A stretch of DNA of 64,000 nt, from NCBI GenBank assembly GCA_902462205.1, contig CABQAR010000002.1:203089-267088 (forward strand), in the 5' to 3' direction. Numbering within the stretch: the stretch's first letter is position 1; every line of letters starts with the position of its first letter. This DNA comes from an uncultured Dialister sp. (GTDB lineage: Bacteria > Bacillota > Negativicutes > Veillonellales > Dialisteraceae). The position numbers and the translations under genes are program-made. Shown piece by piece: positions 34,524-43,903 of the stretch. The notes under the pieces were generated by a model. The model was not told the DNA's origin. It did not search any database and worked only from the letters and a program-made list of their open reading frames with translations.

Positions 34524-34835
34524 TTATACAGCCTTGTGGTAACTGTCTGCCGACGAAATTCCTGCCCATGCGCCGGCCTTCATTTCATTCAGCATCCCAT
34601 TCATCAGCGTGTATTCTCCTTCCATGCGGAGCAGATCCTCCAGCTTCCTCGTCTGGAGCAGGCGGCTGTAAATCCTTCCTGCCTCCGAGTAAAGCATGAT
34701 CGCCGGATGGACTGAATTATCCGCCGTGTAATCAATGCCGTTTTCCTTCATGTAGCCGGCCAGTTCATCAATGATCCGCTCATAGTCGCCAAGCAGCTGT
34801 TCCATTTTCATGACTGCATCATACATGGTATTCAT
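34524..34835 (-). CDS. Hypothetical helical protein (103 aa)
   Basis: A soluble protein of 103 residues, predicted all-helical (MKMEQLLGDYERIIDELAGY; LLQTRKLEDLLRMEGEYTLM). There is no Cys, signal or membrane segment. A GAAGGAG site precedes the start. It is monocistronic. I do not recognise the family. Confidence 0.65.
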   Translation of the reverse strand: MNTMYDAVMKMEQLLGDYERIIDELAGYMKENGIDYTADNSVHPAIMLYSEAGRIYSRLLQTRKLEDLLRMEGEYTLMNGMLNEMKAGAWAGISSADSYHKAV

Positions 34836-35063
34836 AGTGCATTCTCCTTCCCGTGTAATGAAATAGATTGTTATCGTGACCGGTCTTGAAGGCTTCTCTT
34901 TCCTTCTGCCCTGATTATAGACGGTATATTACCATATTTCCAGTATTTTATACCAGTTATTCCCATTCGTTATATCTTGCTTCTTTTTCTGATGTTTTAT
35001 TCGCTTTTTGATGGAACTTTCAGAAATATCCGGTACGGTTCTGCCTTTTCCGCAGGAAACCGG

Positions 35064-35537
35064 TCATGCCCGCTTAAATATTTTTCTCGCATCGCACTTT
35101 GTAAAGATGAATTTATTGGCTTTGATCTGGTACTCCAGCGACCAGAATTCGCCATGCCCCACCTCCACATGTATGTGGCGCGGGCCGGCATGATACTCCT
35201 TGAACCGTTTGCCGCGGATATGCCGCGACCAGTAGGCACAGACTTCCACATCATGCTCGCCGGGCGACAGGTACACCGCCGGAACCCCGACGCAGTAAAG
35301 GAACGTTTCCGCCCTGAGCCCGTCGATGCAGAGAATCTCATTTCTGCCGGAATAATCGGGATTGCCCGCATGCCGCTTGTATAAAAGGACGATAGAGGAA
35401 TGGGTATTGGCAGAATTCAGCCGGTCCATCTTCTTCCGCTGCATCTCAAAAATGATATACACGACAGCAATGGAAACCAGGATGCCGAAAATCCTCCAGT
35501 AATAAAGTATCGAATTTTCCACTACGTAATCAATCAT
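35064..35537 (-). CDS. Hypothetical single-span membrane protein (157 aa)
   Basis: One membrane helix at about residues 13-31 (YYWRIFGILVSIAVVYIIF) and a basic junction RKKMDR, so the C-terminal 120 residues are probably cytoplasmic. That domain looks beta-rich (AVYLSPGEHDVEVCAYWSRH, GPRHIHVEVGHGEFW), similar in style to small PEGA-like or carbohydrate-binding folds, which is only a resemblance. GAGG precedes the start. I do not recognise the family. Confidence 0.6.
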   Translation of the reverse strand: MIDYVVENSILYYWRIFGILVSIAVVYIIFEMQRKKMDRLNSANTHSSIVLLYKRHAGNPDYSGRNEILCIDGLRAETFLYCVGVPAVYLSPGEHDVEVCAYWSRHIRGKRFKEYHAGPRHIHVEVGHGEFWSLEYQIKANKFIFTKCDARKIFKRA

Positions 35538-35645
35538 AGAAATCCTCGCTTCACTGTTCTTCTGTTATTTCCTCTATTGTATCTTATATTCCATCAAACA
35601 ATAAAATTCCTTTAATATATAACTTATATTCCATTTAGAAATAAA

Positions 35646-36340
35646 TTAATGGATCCCCCTGCCAGATCCTTACCGCTCCCTCCGGTCGGGTATGGCGTCT
35701 CTGCCACTGCATCCGTGAAGGACTACGATTCATGCGTCATTTCATTCCTTTTCATCGTGTCCTCTACGGAACACAATTTTGCGCGTCATTTCATTCCTTC
35801 AAAAATCGTTCGCTTGCCATCGCTTCGCTTACGCTCCATTCGAGGATGACGGCAAGCAGATAATTCCGTTAAAGGTAAACAACCCTTGCCCTGTCATTCT
35901 CGAGCGGTGGGAAAAATAGATTTTATGTGAAGCCCGTAATCATACCGGTGAAAAGGAGCGAAGAATCTGGGCATAGGTTGCAGGTTTTAAATACGATTTG
36001 CAAGCTTCCACCGCTTGTCGGGGGAAGTACTGCCGAATGGCAGGGATAGGGGCAAGTGTGTGTACATACTTTTGCCTGTCTTCCCCAACCCGCCCCTTCA
36101 GTCAACCTACGGTTACCAGCTCAGCCGACAAGCGGTGGAGCCTTTTCATTCATCATTTAATCCCATCATCCTATGCCAGATCCTTCACTTCACTACGTTC
36201 CGCTCGAGGATGACGGCACGCAAGAAAACCGTTTCCCTATTTCTGATTACTGGCCACTGACTGCTGTCTATTGATTCTCGCCGCTATATTGTCTGTCGCG
36301 GCGCACCGCCATTCCTCATTCCTAATTCCAAATTCCTCAT
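35646..36340. repeat. Composite intergenic repeat, copy 2
   Basis: Same modules as copy 1 plus one long internal module (CCGCCCCTTCAGTCAACCT, GCCAGATCCTTCACTTCACT). CCACCGCTTGTCGG and CCGACAAGCGGTGG form an inverted repeat about 115 bp apart. The boundary-like word CTCGAGGATGACGGCA recurs with small changes. The hairpin module is at 36278-36303. The left end abuts nothing coding. The right end abuts the terminator of the MatC-like gene. Confidence 0.85.
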
Positions 36341-36341
36341 T

Positions 36342-36372
36342 AAAAAAACGCCCCTTTATAAGAGCGTTTTTT
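36342..36372 (-). terminator. Intrinsic terminator of the MatC-like carrier gene
   Basis: AAACGCTC pairs with GGGGCGTTT on the minus strand, followed by a T-run. Confidence 0.8.
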
Positions 36373-36383
36373 GCTTTGTTTCG

Positions 36384-37634
36384 TTACAGAAGCCATCTGT
36401 AGAAGCCGAAGTAGGCTAAGATGGAGAGCGTGATGACGCCTGCTGCCGAAATCGCGAACATTTTCAGGAAGAGCTGGTCCAGTTCCCCTGCTGCCGCACC
36501 TGCTTCTGATGAGTAGGCCGCCAGTGCGAGCGCTCCTCCTGTCGAAAGGGGGCTGATCCCTGCCGTATTGGATACCATGGAGATGGCCGTTACCCATTCC
36601 ACCGGATTGACGGAGACGCTCATCTGCTGGATGATATGGGGAATCGTCGGTATCAGCGTGGGCATGACCACGCCAGAGGTGGAGGAGAACCATGACATGA
36701 TGCCTGCCGTCACACCGAGGATGGAGGTCGCCGTCGCCGCGTTCATGACGGAGGCCAGCGCCACGGACAGAAGGTCGATTCCGCCCAGCCTGATGATGAC
36801 GTTCATCAGGACGCCGACGCCGCAAATGAGAAGGAGCGTGCCCCAGGGAATCTTTTTCAATGCTTTTTCTTCATCCGATACGCGGAAAAAGGACAGCGCC
36901 ATGGCGACCGTGAAGCTCGCCAGACCTACATTGATTTTAAACAGCATGACCATCCCCACCATCGCGGCGATGCCCGCCAGCGTCACCAGCTGCGCCCGGT
37001 CGAAGGCGGGAATGTCTGAAAATTTCAGTGCCACGTCAGATTTCAGCTTGTATCCGCCAAATCCGATATATACGATGCCTGCATAAACGGTGGATGACAG
37101 GATGCCGTTGATGAGGAGAGGGAATTCGATGCCTGTCAGGCCGAATCCTTCGCAAAGGTTCAGCCCGATGATTCCCGTGGCCGCCAGAGGAGACATGCCG
37201 CCTCCTGCCGCGCCTAAGAATATGATGGCGGCGAGCATCGCCGGATTGATATGCATTTCCACCGCCAGCGTCATGCCGAAAACCATCATGATCGCCGTCG
37301 TAGGGATCGTTCCCGGCCCCAGTGCGGACAGGACGGTGGCAAAAACGTACATGACGATAGGGATCAGGTAGGTATGGTGCCCGGAAAGCACGGTGATTTT
37401 CCTCGTCAGCAGCTTCAGCGTCCCATTGATTTCCGCCAGCCCGAACAGGTAGGTCACGCCGAGAAGCATCAGGAAGAGGGAATAATTGAAGCCCCCGATG
37501 ATTTCCTTATCCGGCATGTCGGCGATCTTCCCGAGGAGCAATGCAAATCCGATACAGACAAGCCCTGTATTCATTTTGCGGAAAAATCCGAGAAATATGG
37601 CGGCTGCCAGAGAACCGAGCGATAATAATGCCAT
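36384..37634 (-). CDS. Dicarboxylate carrier, MatC-like
   Basis: Polytopic inner-membrane protein of 416 residues with about 12 helices. The N-terminal half (FLGFFRKMNTGLVCIGFALL, YSLFLMLLGVTYLFGLAEIN) matches the MatC N-terminal domain of proposed malonate/dicarboxylate carriers, and the rest follows the ion-transporter superfamily plan with GPGTIPTTA and SNTAGISPLSTGG as likely substrate loops. The start follows GGGAGG. It is monocistronic. The solute is inferred only from the family. Confidence 0.8.
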   Translation of the reverse strand: MALLSLGSLAAAIFLGFFRKMNTGLVCIGFALLLGKIADMPDKEIIGGFNYSLFLMLLGVTYLFGLAEINGTLKLLTRKITVLSGHHTYLIPIVMYVFATVLSALGPGTIPTTAIMMVFGMTLAVEMHINPAMLAAIIFLGAAGGGMSPLAATGIIGLNLCEGFGLTGIEFPLLINGILSSTVYAGIVYIGFGGYKLKSDVALKFSDIPAFDRAQLVTLAGIAAMVGMVMLFKINVGLASFTVAMALSFFRVSDEEKALKKIPWGTLLLICGVGVLMNVIIRLGGIDLLSVALASVMNAATATSILGVTAGIMSWFSSTSGVVMPTLIPTIPHIIQQMSVSVNPVEWVTAISMVSNTAGISPLSTGGALALAAYSSEAGAAAGELDQLFLKMFAISAAGVITLSILAYFGFYRWLL

Positions 37635-37888
37635 AAATGCCTCCCTTGCTTCTTGACCCGCAGAAAGTGTCCCCGTCCGGTTTCTCCCTGCATCTTTCTT
37701 CTATTTTGTCTGAGTCTCATGGTTTCTTAATGTCTTGAAAATCATATCACGAAAAATGGATTGGAATAAAATAACCCATTCATATAGCAATTATTCTTTT
37801 ATAACCGCTTTATGAATGTTTTTTATTTTTCAGATTCTTTAAAAGAATATATTCTTGAAAATCCCGTCTTTTTTCCGCAAAACAGGTG

Positions 37889-37913
37889 AAGTTATGAAAG
37901 TTCGTCATAACTT
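37889..37913. promoter_or_regulatory. Perfect inverted repeat upstream of the carrier gene
   Basis: AAGTTATGA and TCATAACTT, 9-bp arms with a 7-nt spacer, about 255 bp before the MatC-like start. It may be an operator. The rest of 37640-38085 shows only AT-rich DNA. Confidence 0.4.
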
Positions 37914-38090
37914 TCCGGCGCGGTTCATTTTATAAATAGTTTTTATATTGAATAATAAAATACACTGTGCAAACATGATCAGTATTTTCACAAGAATCAG
38001 TATGCATCGTATTTTTCTGCAAAAGAGTTTACATATATATGTTTAAATCCTATAAAGTACAATTGAACATTCACGGCCCCAAATGGACAA

Positions 38091-38133
38091 TAAAAAAGAA
38101 CAGAAGGAAAGCATAGGCTATCTCTCCGTTCTG
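38091..38133 (-). terminator. Probable terminator of the aromatic operon
   Basis: On the minus strand CAGAACGGAGAG pairs imperfectly with CTTTCCTTCTG, followed by CTTTTTT. Confidence 0.5.
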
Positions 38134-38153
38134 TCTGATTCTGCCGTTTCCTT

Positions 38154-38651
38154 TTACAGGAGCCGTTCCAGTTCCCGCAGGATTTCGCAGAGGATTTCTT
38201 CTTCGCCTTTATCGTTTTTCACCGTCACGTCCGCTGCCGCCTGATAGCTGACAAGCCTGTCCCTGTACAGAGCGTATACTTTTTCCGCGCCGTCTTTCAG
38301 GAGTGGCCTCGTACTGACTTCTATATCGGCGGCGATGTCCGCCGGAGGTCGATCAAGGAACAGGAGGATCCCTCTTTTCCGCAGCCGGCGGATATTATCC
38401 GGCCGTTCCACCACGCCGCCGCCCGTGGCGATGACGCAGTCTTCCATGCGTGACAGTTCCCTGATGGCTTCTTCTTCTGCGTCACGGAAGCAGCTTTCTC
38501 CTTCCTGAAAAAACGCTGCAATCCGTTTCCCTTCTTTTTCTTCCAGATAGGTGTCGGCATCAAAAAAGGCTTTCCCCAATTTTTCCGCCACGGCCCTGCC
38601 GAAGGTGGTCTTTCCGCTTCCCGGCATTCCGATCAGGACGATGTTTTTCAT
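38154..38651 (-). CDS. aroK: Shikimate kinase
   Basis: Phosphorylates shikimate at O3 with ATP. 165 residues. Walker A is GMPGSGKTTFG, the shikimate-binding Asp is in FFDADTYLE, the Arg in SCFRDAEEEA, and the Gly triple in ATGGGVVERP; the lid has STRPLLKD. The start at 38651 follows GGGAGG; an upstream in-frame ATG lies inside aroE. It is the last gene of the operon. Confidence 0.95.
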   Translation of the reverse strand: MKNIVLIGMPGSGKTTFGRAVAEKLGKAFFDADTYLEEKEGKRIAAFFQEGESCFRDAEEEAIRELSRMEDCVIATGGGVVERPDNIRRLRKRGILLFLDRPPADIAADIEVSTRPLLKDGAEKVYALYRDRLVSYQAAADVTVKNDKGEEEILCEILRELERLL

Positions 38652-38664
38652 GCCTGCCTCCCTG

Positions 38665-39495
38665 TCATGAATGGCGCCCGTGCACCGCGCCGTTTTCCAT
38701 TTCTTCCGCGACGGCTTCCGCCACAGCCGGAGGAATCGCCGCGCCTGTCCATATTTCTTCCGCTGCGACGGCCTGCATGACGAGCATATACATGCCATTC
38801 GCCCTGTCCGCCGTTTTCGCATGGGACAGCAATTCCGTCTCTTTCGGATTGTAGATGATATCGATCACTTTCGGAAATGCGCCCGCCACGCGCGGTGAGA
38901 CGGGAGAAACGCCTGCATGGGGGAACATCCCCACCGGCGTCGTATTCACAAGGAGCGTTCCGTGAGGGTTCCATTCCAGCGTTCCATAGCTGTAAATCTT
39001 CGCTCCGCACCGATGGGCGAAGGAAATAAAATCCTCTCCGAGGTTTTCCGGATGGCGGCTGATGACGGACACGTCCGCCCCTTCGTCGGAAAGGCACTGG
39101 ATGACCGCCCTCGATGCGCCGCCGCTTCCGAGGACGACGCAGCGCCTGCCGGAGACCTCCGCCCCTATTTTACGGAGCGTCCGGCTGAATCCTGCATAGT
39201 CCGTGTTGTAGCCTTTGATTTTTCCGTTCCGCACGGCGATTGTGTTTACCGCGCCGATGCGCCGCGCTTCTTCCGAAATTTCATCCAGAAAAGGAATCAC
39301 CGCCGTCTTATAGGGAATGGTCACGTTCAGTCCGTCATAAGAGGCCAGCGCCTGCTCCATGCGTTCCTGCCATTCCCCTTTCCCGATTTCCACCAGGTCA
39401 TAGGTGCCTGAAATACCGAGCCGGCCGAATATTTTCCGATGGATGCAGGGCGACAGGCTGTGCCCCAGCGTTTCTCCGATCAGTCCGAGTTTCAT
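38665..39495 (-). CDS. aroE: Shikimate dehydrogenase (NADP)
   Basis: Reduces 3-dehydroshikimate to shikimate. 276 residues. The shikimate site is SLSPCIHRKIF and the catalytic Lys is in NVTIPYKTAV; the Asp is in GYNTDYAGF. The NADP fold has VVLGSGGASRAVIQCL and SRHPE. The start at 39495 follows GGAAAGGAGG. aroK follows 13 nt later. Confidence 0.96.
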   Translation of the reverse strand: MKLGLIGETLGHSLSPCIHRKIFGRLGISGTYDLVEIGKGEWQERMEQALASYDGLNVTIPYKTAVIPFLDEISEEARRIGAVNTIAVRNGKIKGYNTDYAGFSRTLRKIGAEVSGRRCVVLGSGGASRAVIQCLSDEGADVSVISRHPENLGEDFISFAHRCGAKIYSYGTLEWNPHGTLLVNTTPVGMFPHAGVSPVSPRVAGAFPKVIDIIYNPKETELLSHAKTADRANGMYMLVMQAVAAEEIWTGAAIPPAVAEAVAEEMENGAVHGRHS

Positions 39496-39518
39496 TGCCG
39501 CCTCCTTTCCGCTTCCGC

Positions 39519-40355
39519 TCATTCCCGGAAGGACGGATAATTGCCAAGCACCTTGAAATAGGTGCACATCGACCGGAGCCCGCGGAGGGTCTGCGCGTTG
39601 GCAGGATCCTCCAGACGCCCCATGACGTCGATATGGAAGAAATACTCAAAAGGCTTCTCCTCCATCGGCCGTGATTCGAGATGGGTCATATTCATACCGC
39701 CGTAGAAGAAATAGCCGAGCACGTGGTACAGCGCCCCCGGTTCGTGCGGAACAGAGATGACGAGGGTGATCTTATCCGAGTCCGCCTTGATTTCCATCTT
39801 CGGGGCGATAATGAAGAAGCGGGTATAATTGCTTGCATTGAAGTAAATATTCTCCGCGATGACGGACAGCCCGTAGAGCCTCGCCGCCGTGCGGCTTGCC
39901 ACCGCCGCCTGGTTCCGCAGCCCGTCCTGCGCCACCCGTTCCGCGCTCCGGGATGTGGAAAAATAAGGTTTCAGCTTCCATTCCCTGTGCTCGTTCAGAA
40001 AAGGACGGCACTGGGCGAAGCCCTGCGGATGGGAGTAGACCGTATCTATTTCCTCCTGCGACACGCCGGGCAGCGCGAGCAGGTGATGCTCGATTTTCAC
40101 CAGCTGCTCGCCGACGACGGCGCAGCCGTATTTCCGTATGAGGTCATAAACCTCCGTGATGCCGCCGGTCGAGGAATTTTCGATGGGCACCACGCCGTAA
40201 TCGATCGTTCCTTCCGCGACGGCCTTCGTCACATCCTCAAACAGGGAGAAATAGGATTCCTCCCGTTCCCTCTGCCCGAACTGCCGCTCCATCGCGTCAT
40301 AGGTGTAAGAGCCCTTCGCTCCGTAGCAGCCGACACGCAATTTCTTTTCCGCCAT
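39519..40355 (-). CDS. pheA: Prephenate dehydratase with ACT domain
   Basis: Converts prephenate to phenylpyruvate. 278 residues, monofunctional, with no chorismate mutase domain. The catalytic Thr is in NYTRFFIIA. The C-terminal ACT domain has HEPGALYHVLGYF and the Phe-binding Glu-Ser-Arg-Pro motif (THLESRPME), so feedback inhibition by Phe is expected. The start overlaps the region just after the aroC stop, with AGGAG inside aroC. Confidence 0.95.
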   Translation of the reverse strand: MAEKKLRVGCYGAKGSYTYDAMERQFGQREREESYFSLFEDVTKAVAEGTIDYGVVPIENSSTGGITEVYDLIRKYGCAVVGEQLVKIEHHLLALPGVSQEEIDTVYSHPQGFAQCRPFLNEHREWKLKPYFSTSRSAERVAQDGLRNQAAVASRTAARLYGLSVIAENIYFNASNYTRFFIIAPKMEIKADSDKITLVISVPHEPGALYHVLGYFFYGGMNMTHLESRPMEEKPFEYFFHIDVMGRLEDPANAQTLRGLRSMCTYFKVLGNYPSFRE

Positions 40356-40356
40356 T

Positions 40357-41448
40357 TCAAAAACTCCTGTCTGTTAAAAGCAAATCAAGCAACGTCCACG
40401 CCGCGGCCGCTTCCACCACGGGGATGGCGCGGGGCACTATGCACGGGTCGTGGCGCCCCCGTATTTCCAGTTCCGCGTTTTCTTTCAGAGAAATATCGAT
40501 GGTCCGCTGTTTTTTCCCGATCGACGCCGTCGGTTTCACCGCCACCCTGAAAAGGAGGGGCGCGCCGCTCGTGATGCCGCCCAGGATACCGCCGTTATGG
40601 TTCGTTTCAAAAACCACGCCGCTGTTTCCGTAACGGATGGCGTCATTCGCCTCCGAGCCTTTCATTTCCGCGAGGCCGAATCCGTCGCCAAACTCGATGC
40701 CCTTCACCGCCGGAATCGAGAACATCATGTGCGCAAGGCCGCTTTCCGCCGAATCGAAGAACGGATCGCCCAGTCCTGCAGGCAGTCCGCAGACCATGCA
40801 TTCAATCACGCCGCCGACGGAATCCTTTTCCCTGCCGGCGGAAATAATGGCGTCCTCCATGCGTTTGCCCGCTTCCCTGTCGAGGACGGGCAGCCTTTCT
40901 TTTCTGAGGCTGTCCATCAGATCTTTCCCTTCTCCGCAGGGATTCCACGACCTGTCCCTGACGCCCGCGACTTCCGCCGCATGGGCGCCGATATATATGC
41001 CGCGCTGCTCAAGGATTCCCATCGCTATGGCGCCTGCAAAGACAAGCGGCGCCGTCAGACGGCCGGAAAAATGGCCGCCGCCCCGGTAATCCTGAAACCC
41101 TCCGTACTTCGCCTGCGCCGTATAATCCGCATGGCCGGGGCGCATACGGTTTCGAAGCAGGCTGTAATCACCGGAATGGCCGTCCGTATTTTTTATGAGC
41201 ACCGCCATCGGCGTTCCCGTGGTATGTCCCTCGAAATAGCCGCTTTCCACTTCGAACGCATCGGCTTCCCTCCGCGGCGTCGATAAATCGGATCCGCCCG
41301 GCGCGCGGCGCGCCATTTCAAAGCGGACGCGGTCCCAGTCTATGGCGATGCCTGCAGGCAGTCCGTCCAGCACGGCCCCGATGGCCGCTCCGTGGGACTC
41401 GCCGAAAATCGTCAGCCGCGCCTGTTGTCCAAATGAATTTCCCATCAT
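40357..41448 (-). CDS. aroC: Chorismate synthase
   Basis: Makes chorismate from EPSP using reduced FMN. The N-terminus FGESHGAAIGAVLDGLPAG, RPGHADYT, and the C-terminal HDPCIVPRA (with Arg-Gly-Arg before it) are family signatures. About 363 residues from the start at 41448 or 41445, after GGGGTGG; a longer frame begins at 41490. Its place after aroA keeps pathway order. Confidence 0.95.
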   Translation of the reverse strand: MMGNSFGQQARLTIFGESHGAAIGAVLDGLPAGIAIDWDRVRFEMARRAPGGSDLSTPRREADAFEVESGYFEGHTTGTPMAVLIKNTDGHSGDYSLLRNRMRPGHADYTAQAKYGGFQDYRGGGHFSGRLTAPLVFAGAIAMGILEQRGIYIGAHAAEVAGVRDRSWNPCGEGKDLMDSLRKERLPVLDREAGKRMEDAIISAGREKDSVGGVIECMVCGLPAGLGDPFFDSAESGLAHMMFSIPAVKGIEFGDGFGLAEMKGSEANDAIRYGNSGVVFETNHNGGILGGITSGAPLLFRVAVKPTASIGKKQRTIDISLKENAELEIRGRHDPCIVPRAIPVVEAAAAWTLLDLLLTDRSF

Positions 41449-41499
41449 CCACCCCGTTTTCTCTGTCTGTTTCCTTCCCTGCACGGACATACAGCCTTT

Positions 41500-42765
41500 T
41501 TATTTTTCCGACACATGGTTTCCTCCCAACCTTCTGAATTCTTCCCAGAAAGAGGGGTAGGATTTCCGCACCGCTTCCGCTCCCTGTATGATGAGCGGCC
41601 CGGTGCATTTCGATGAAACGGAAGCCAGCGCCATCGCAATCCGGTGATCATTCCATGAAGACACCGTACCGCCGCGGAGCTCCTTCTTTCCGTCAATCAC
41701 GAGCCCGTCAGGCTTTTCCTTCACCTCGGCGCCCAGCCTTGTGAGTTCCTCTTTCATCGCGTGCAGGCGGTCGCATTCCTTCAGACGGACCCGTCCTGCG
41801 CGGATAATTTCCGTCCTCCCCTCGCTCACCGCCGCCAGCACGGCAAGGACGGGTACCAAATCGGGACAGTCAGCAGCATCGATCACAATGCCTTTCGTCT
41901 CCGATTTCGAAGCAGTCACTCCCTCTTTTTCCGCCGTCACGGAAGCGCCCATTTTCTGCAGAAGGGAAATAATCACCCTGTCGCCCTGCCGGGAATCGGA
42001 AGAAAGCCCCTCGCAGGTGACCGAACCGCCGCAGATACCGGCGGCAAGCCAGAACGCCGCCTGCGAAGCATCGCCCTCCACGGAAAAATGGCCTGCCCGG
42101 TACGATTGTCCGCCCGGCACTTCATAAGCGTCTTCCTTTTCAAAAACGGTGATGCCGTGGCGGCGCAAAGCATCCACCGTCAAATCGACATAGCTTTTCG
42201 ATTCCAGAGGCGTCGTGCTTTTCAGGAGGGAATCCCCGTCCAGCAGGGGAAGGGCGAAAAGCAGTCCCGTGAAAAACTGGGAGCTCACATCCCCCGGAAG
42301 CCCGTAGGCACCGCTTTCCAGCTTCCCTTCCACCATCAGGGGAAGTCCGCCGGACGTCGCAAAGGAAATATTTTTCTCACGGAACAGACCGTAATAGGGG
42401 GTGAGCGGCCGCTGCGACAATCTGCCTCGTCCCGTCCATGTCACCGCATTCCCTGACAGCAGGCCGAGAGGGATCAGGAAGCGCAGCGTCGATCCCGACT
42501 CGCCCGCGTCGCAGGAAAGGGGAACGACGCTTTGTTTCAGTCCGCCCCGGATGGAGAGACGCCCGTTCCCTGCCGGCCCGATCACCGCGCCCAGCTGTCC
42601 AAGGATCCGTATCGTCGCTTCGATGTCTTCGGATACGGTCACTCCCTCCAGAATCGTTTCCCCCTCTGCCAGAGCGGAAGCGATCAGCTCCCGATGGGTC
42701 ACGCTCTTCGAGGACGGCACGCGCACCCTGCCGAAAAGCGGTGCCGGTTCTATGCGGATATCCAT
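41500..42765 (-). CDS. aroA: EPSP synthase (3-phosphoshikimate 1-carboxyvinyltransferase)
   Basis: Transfers enolpyruvyl from PEP to shikimate 3-phosphate. 421 residues. VPSSKSVTHRELI carries the catalytic Lys and Arg; GESGSTLRFLIPL binds shikimate phosphate; RLKECDRLHAM and DHRIAMALA are the late signatures. The PEP-loop residue after Asn in the class I LxxGNAGTAxRP motif is not in that form: it reads DAGESGSTLRF, as in class II enzymes. The start at 42765 follows GAAGGAGG. Confidence 0.95.
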   Translation of the reverse strand: MDIRIEPAPLFGRVRVPSSKSVTHRELIASALAEGETILEGVTVSEDIEATIRILGQLGAVIGPAGNGRLSIRGGLKQSVVPLSCDAGESGSTLRFLIPLGLLSGNAVTWTGRGRLSQRPLTPYYGLFREKNISFATSGGLPLMVEGKLESGAYGLPGDVSSQFFTGLLFALPLLDGDSLLKSTTPLESKSYVDLTVDALRRHGITVFEKEDAYEVPGGQSYRAGHFSVEGDASQAAFWLAAGICGGSVTCEGLSSDSRQGDRVIISLLQKMGASVTAEKEGVTASKSETKGIVIDAADCPDLVPVLAVLAAVSEGRTEIIRAGRVRLKECDRLHAMKEELTRLGAEVKEKPDGLVIDGKKELRGGTVSSWNDHRIAMALASVSSKCTGPLIIQGAEAVRKSYPSFWEEFRRLGGNHVSEK

Positions 42766-42841
42766 ACGCCCTCCTTCATGAAACAACTCATGCAACCATT
42801 TTTTCGCTGATCATTCCACGCGGCTTTTCATGGCCTCCGTC

Positions 42842-43903
42842 TTACCGGACATACCTTCCAAGCTCGCCCGCATCCACGGGAAGCAGCTTCGCCTTCCCTA
42901 TTTCCTCCAGCACCACCAGCGTGATCCTGCGTCCTCTTTTCTTCTTGTCATGCATGATGTGGGGCAGCAGCTCCGCCGCCGGAACCTCCGCCTCTGTAGG
43001 AAGAGACAGCCTCTGCAGCACGGAGCGTATCCGTTCCGCCGTGCCTGCCTTCGTCAGCCCCATTTCCTCCGTCACGGCGGTGAGGCGGCACATGCCGATG
43101 GCGACCGCTTCCCCGTGGGTATACGTCCCGTAGCGGAAATACCGTTCTATCCCGTGGCCGATGGTATGGCCGAAATTCAGCACCTGCCGCAGTCCCGTAT
43201 CAAGCGTGTCCTGCTCCACCACCGCCGCCTTTTTGCGGACGCAGCGGAGGATGATTTCTTCCAGATGCTCCTCGATCTCCTGATCGCCGCCCATCCGTTC
43301 AAACAATCCGAACAGTTCCCGGTCGCCGATGCAGCCGTATTTCACCGCTTCCGCGAGACCGTCATGGAAATACCGCTTCGGCAGCGTTTTCACCAGATCG
43401 GGATCGATCCATACGCCCTTCGGCTGGCAGAACGCGCCGGCGAGATTCTTTCCGCTCGGCAGGTCGATGGCCACCTTTCCCCCGACAGAACTGTCTATCT
43501 GCGCCAGAACGGACGTCGGCACCTGGAAGAAAGGAACGCCCCGCATATAGGTCGCCGCCGCGAATCCGCCCAGATCTCCGGGAACGCCGCCGGAAACCGC
43601 CACCACGGCGTCGTCCCTCGTCATGCCGAAGCCGGAGAGCGCCTCATACACATCGGCGAGGACGCGTATATTCTTGCTGCCCTCTCCTGCCGGAATGGCG
43701 ATCACGCGCACATCGAAGCCGGCGGACTTCAGCGTTTTCCGTATCCGCTCATCATAAAGCGGCTGCACATGGTCATCGGTAATGACGGCGATTTTTTCCG
43801 CCGCCGTGCGCTTCCGGAGCCGCTCGCCCAGACTGTCCAGCAGCCCCCGGCCTATTTCTATATCGTAAGAATCATTTCCCAGCTCCACGCGGACCGTTTC
43901 CAT
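42842..43903 (-). CDS. aroB: 3-dehydroquinate synthase
   Basis: Second shikimate step: cyclises DAHP to 3-dehydroquinate with NAD and a divalent metal. 353 residues with an intact active site: GGVPGDLGGFAAATYMRG, VPTSVLAQIDSSVGGKVAID, the Glu in GLAEAVKYG, and zinc ligands in NFGHTIGHGIE and THGEAVAIG. Its start lies within the 3' end of tyrA (32-nt overlap). This is the canonical copy; a divergent one is at 46193. Confidence 0.95.
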   Translation of the reverse strand: METVRVELGNDSYDIEIGRGLLDSLGERLRKRTAAEKIAVITDDHVQPLYDERIRKTLKSAGFDVRVIAIPAGEGSKNIRVLADVYEALSGFGMTRDDAVVAVSGGVPGDLGGFAAATYMRGVPFFQVPTSVLAQIDSSVGGKVAIDLPSGKNLAGAFCQPKGVWIDPDLVKTLPKRYFHDGLAEAVKYGCIGDRELFGLFERMGGDQEIEEHLEEIILRCVRKKAAVVEQDTLDTGLRQVLNFGHTIGHGIERYFRYGTYTHGEAVAIGMCRLTAVTEEMGLTKAGTAERIRSVLQRLSLPTEAEVPAAELLPHIMHDKKKRGRRITLVVLEEIGKAKLLPVDAGELGRYVR

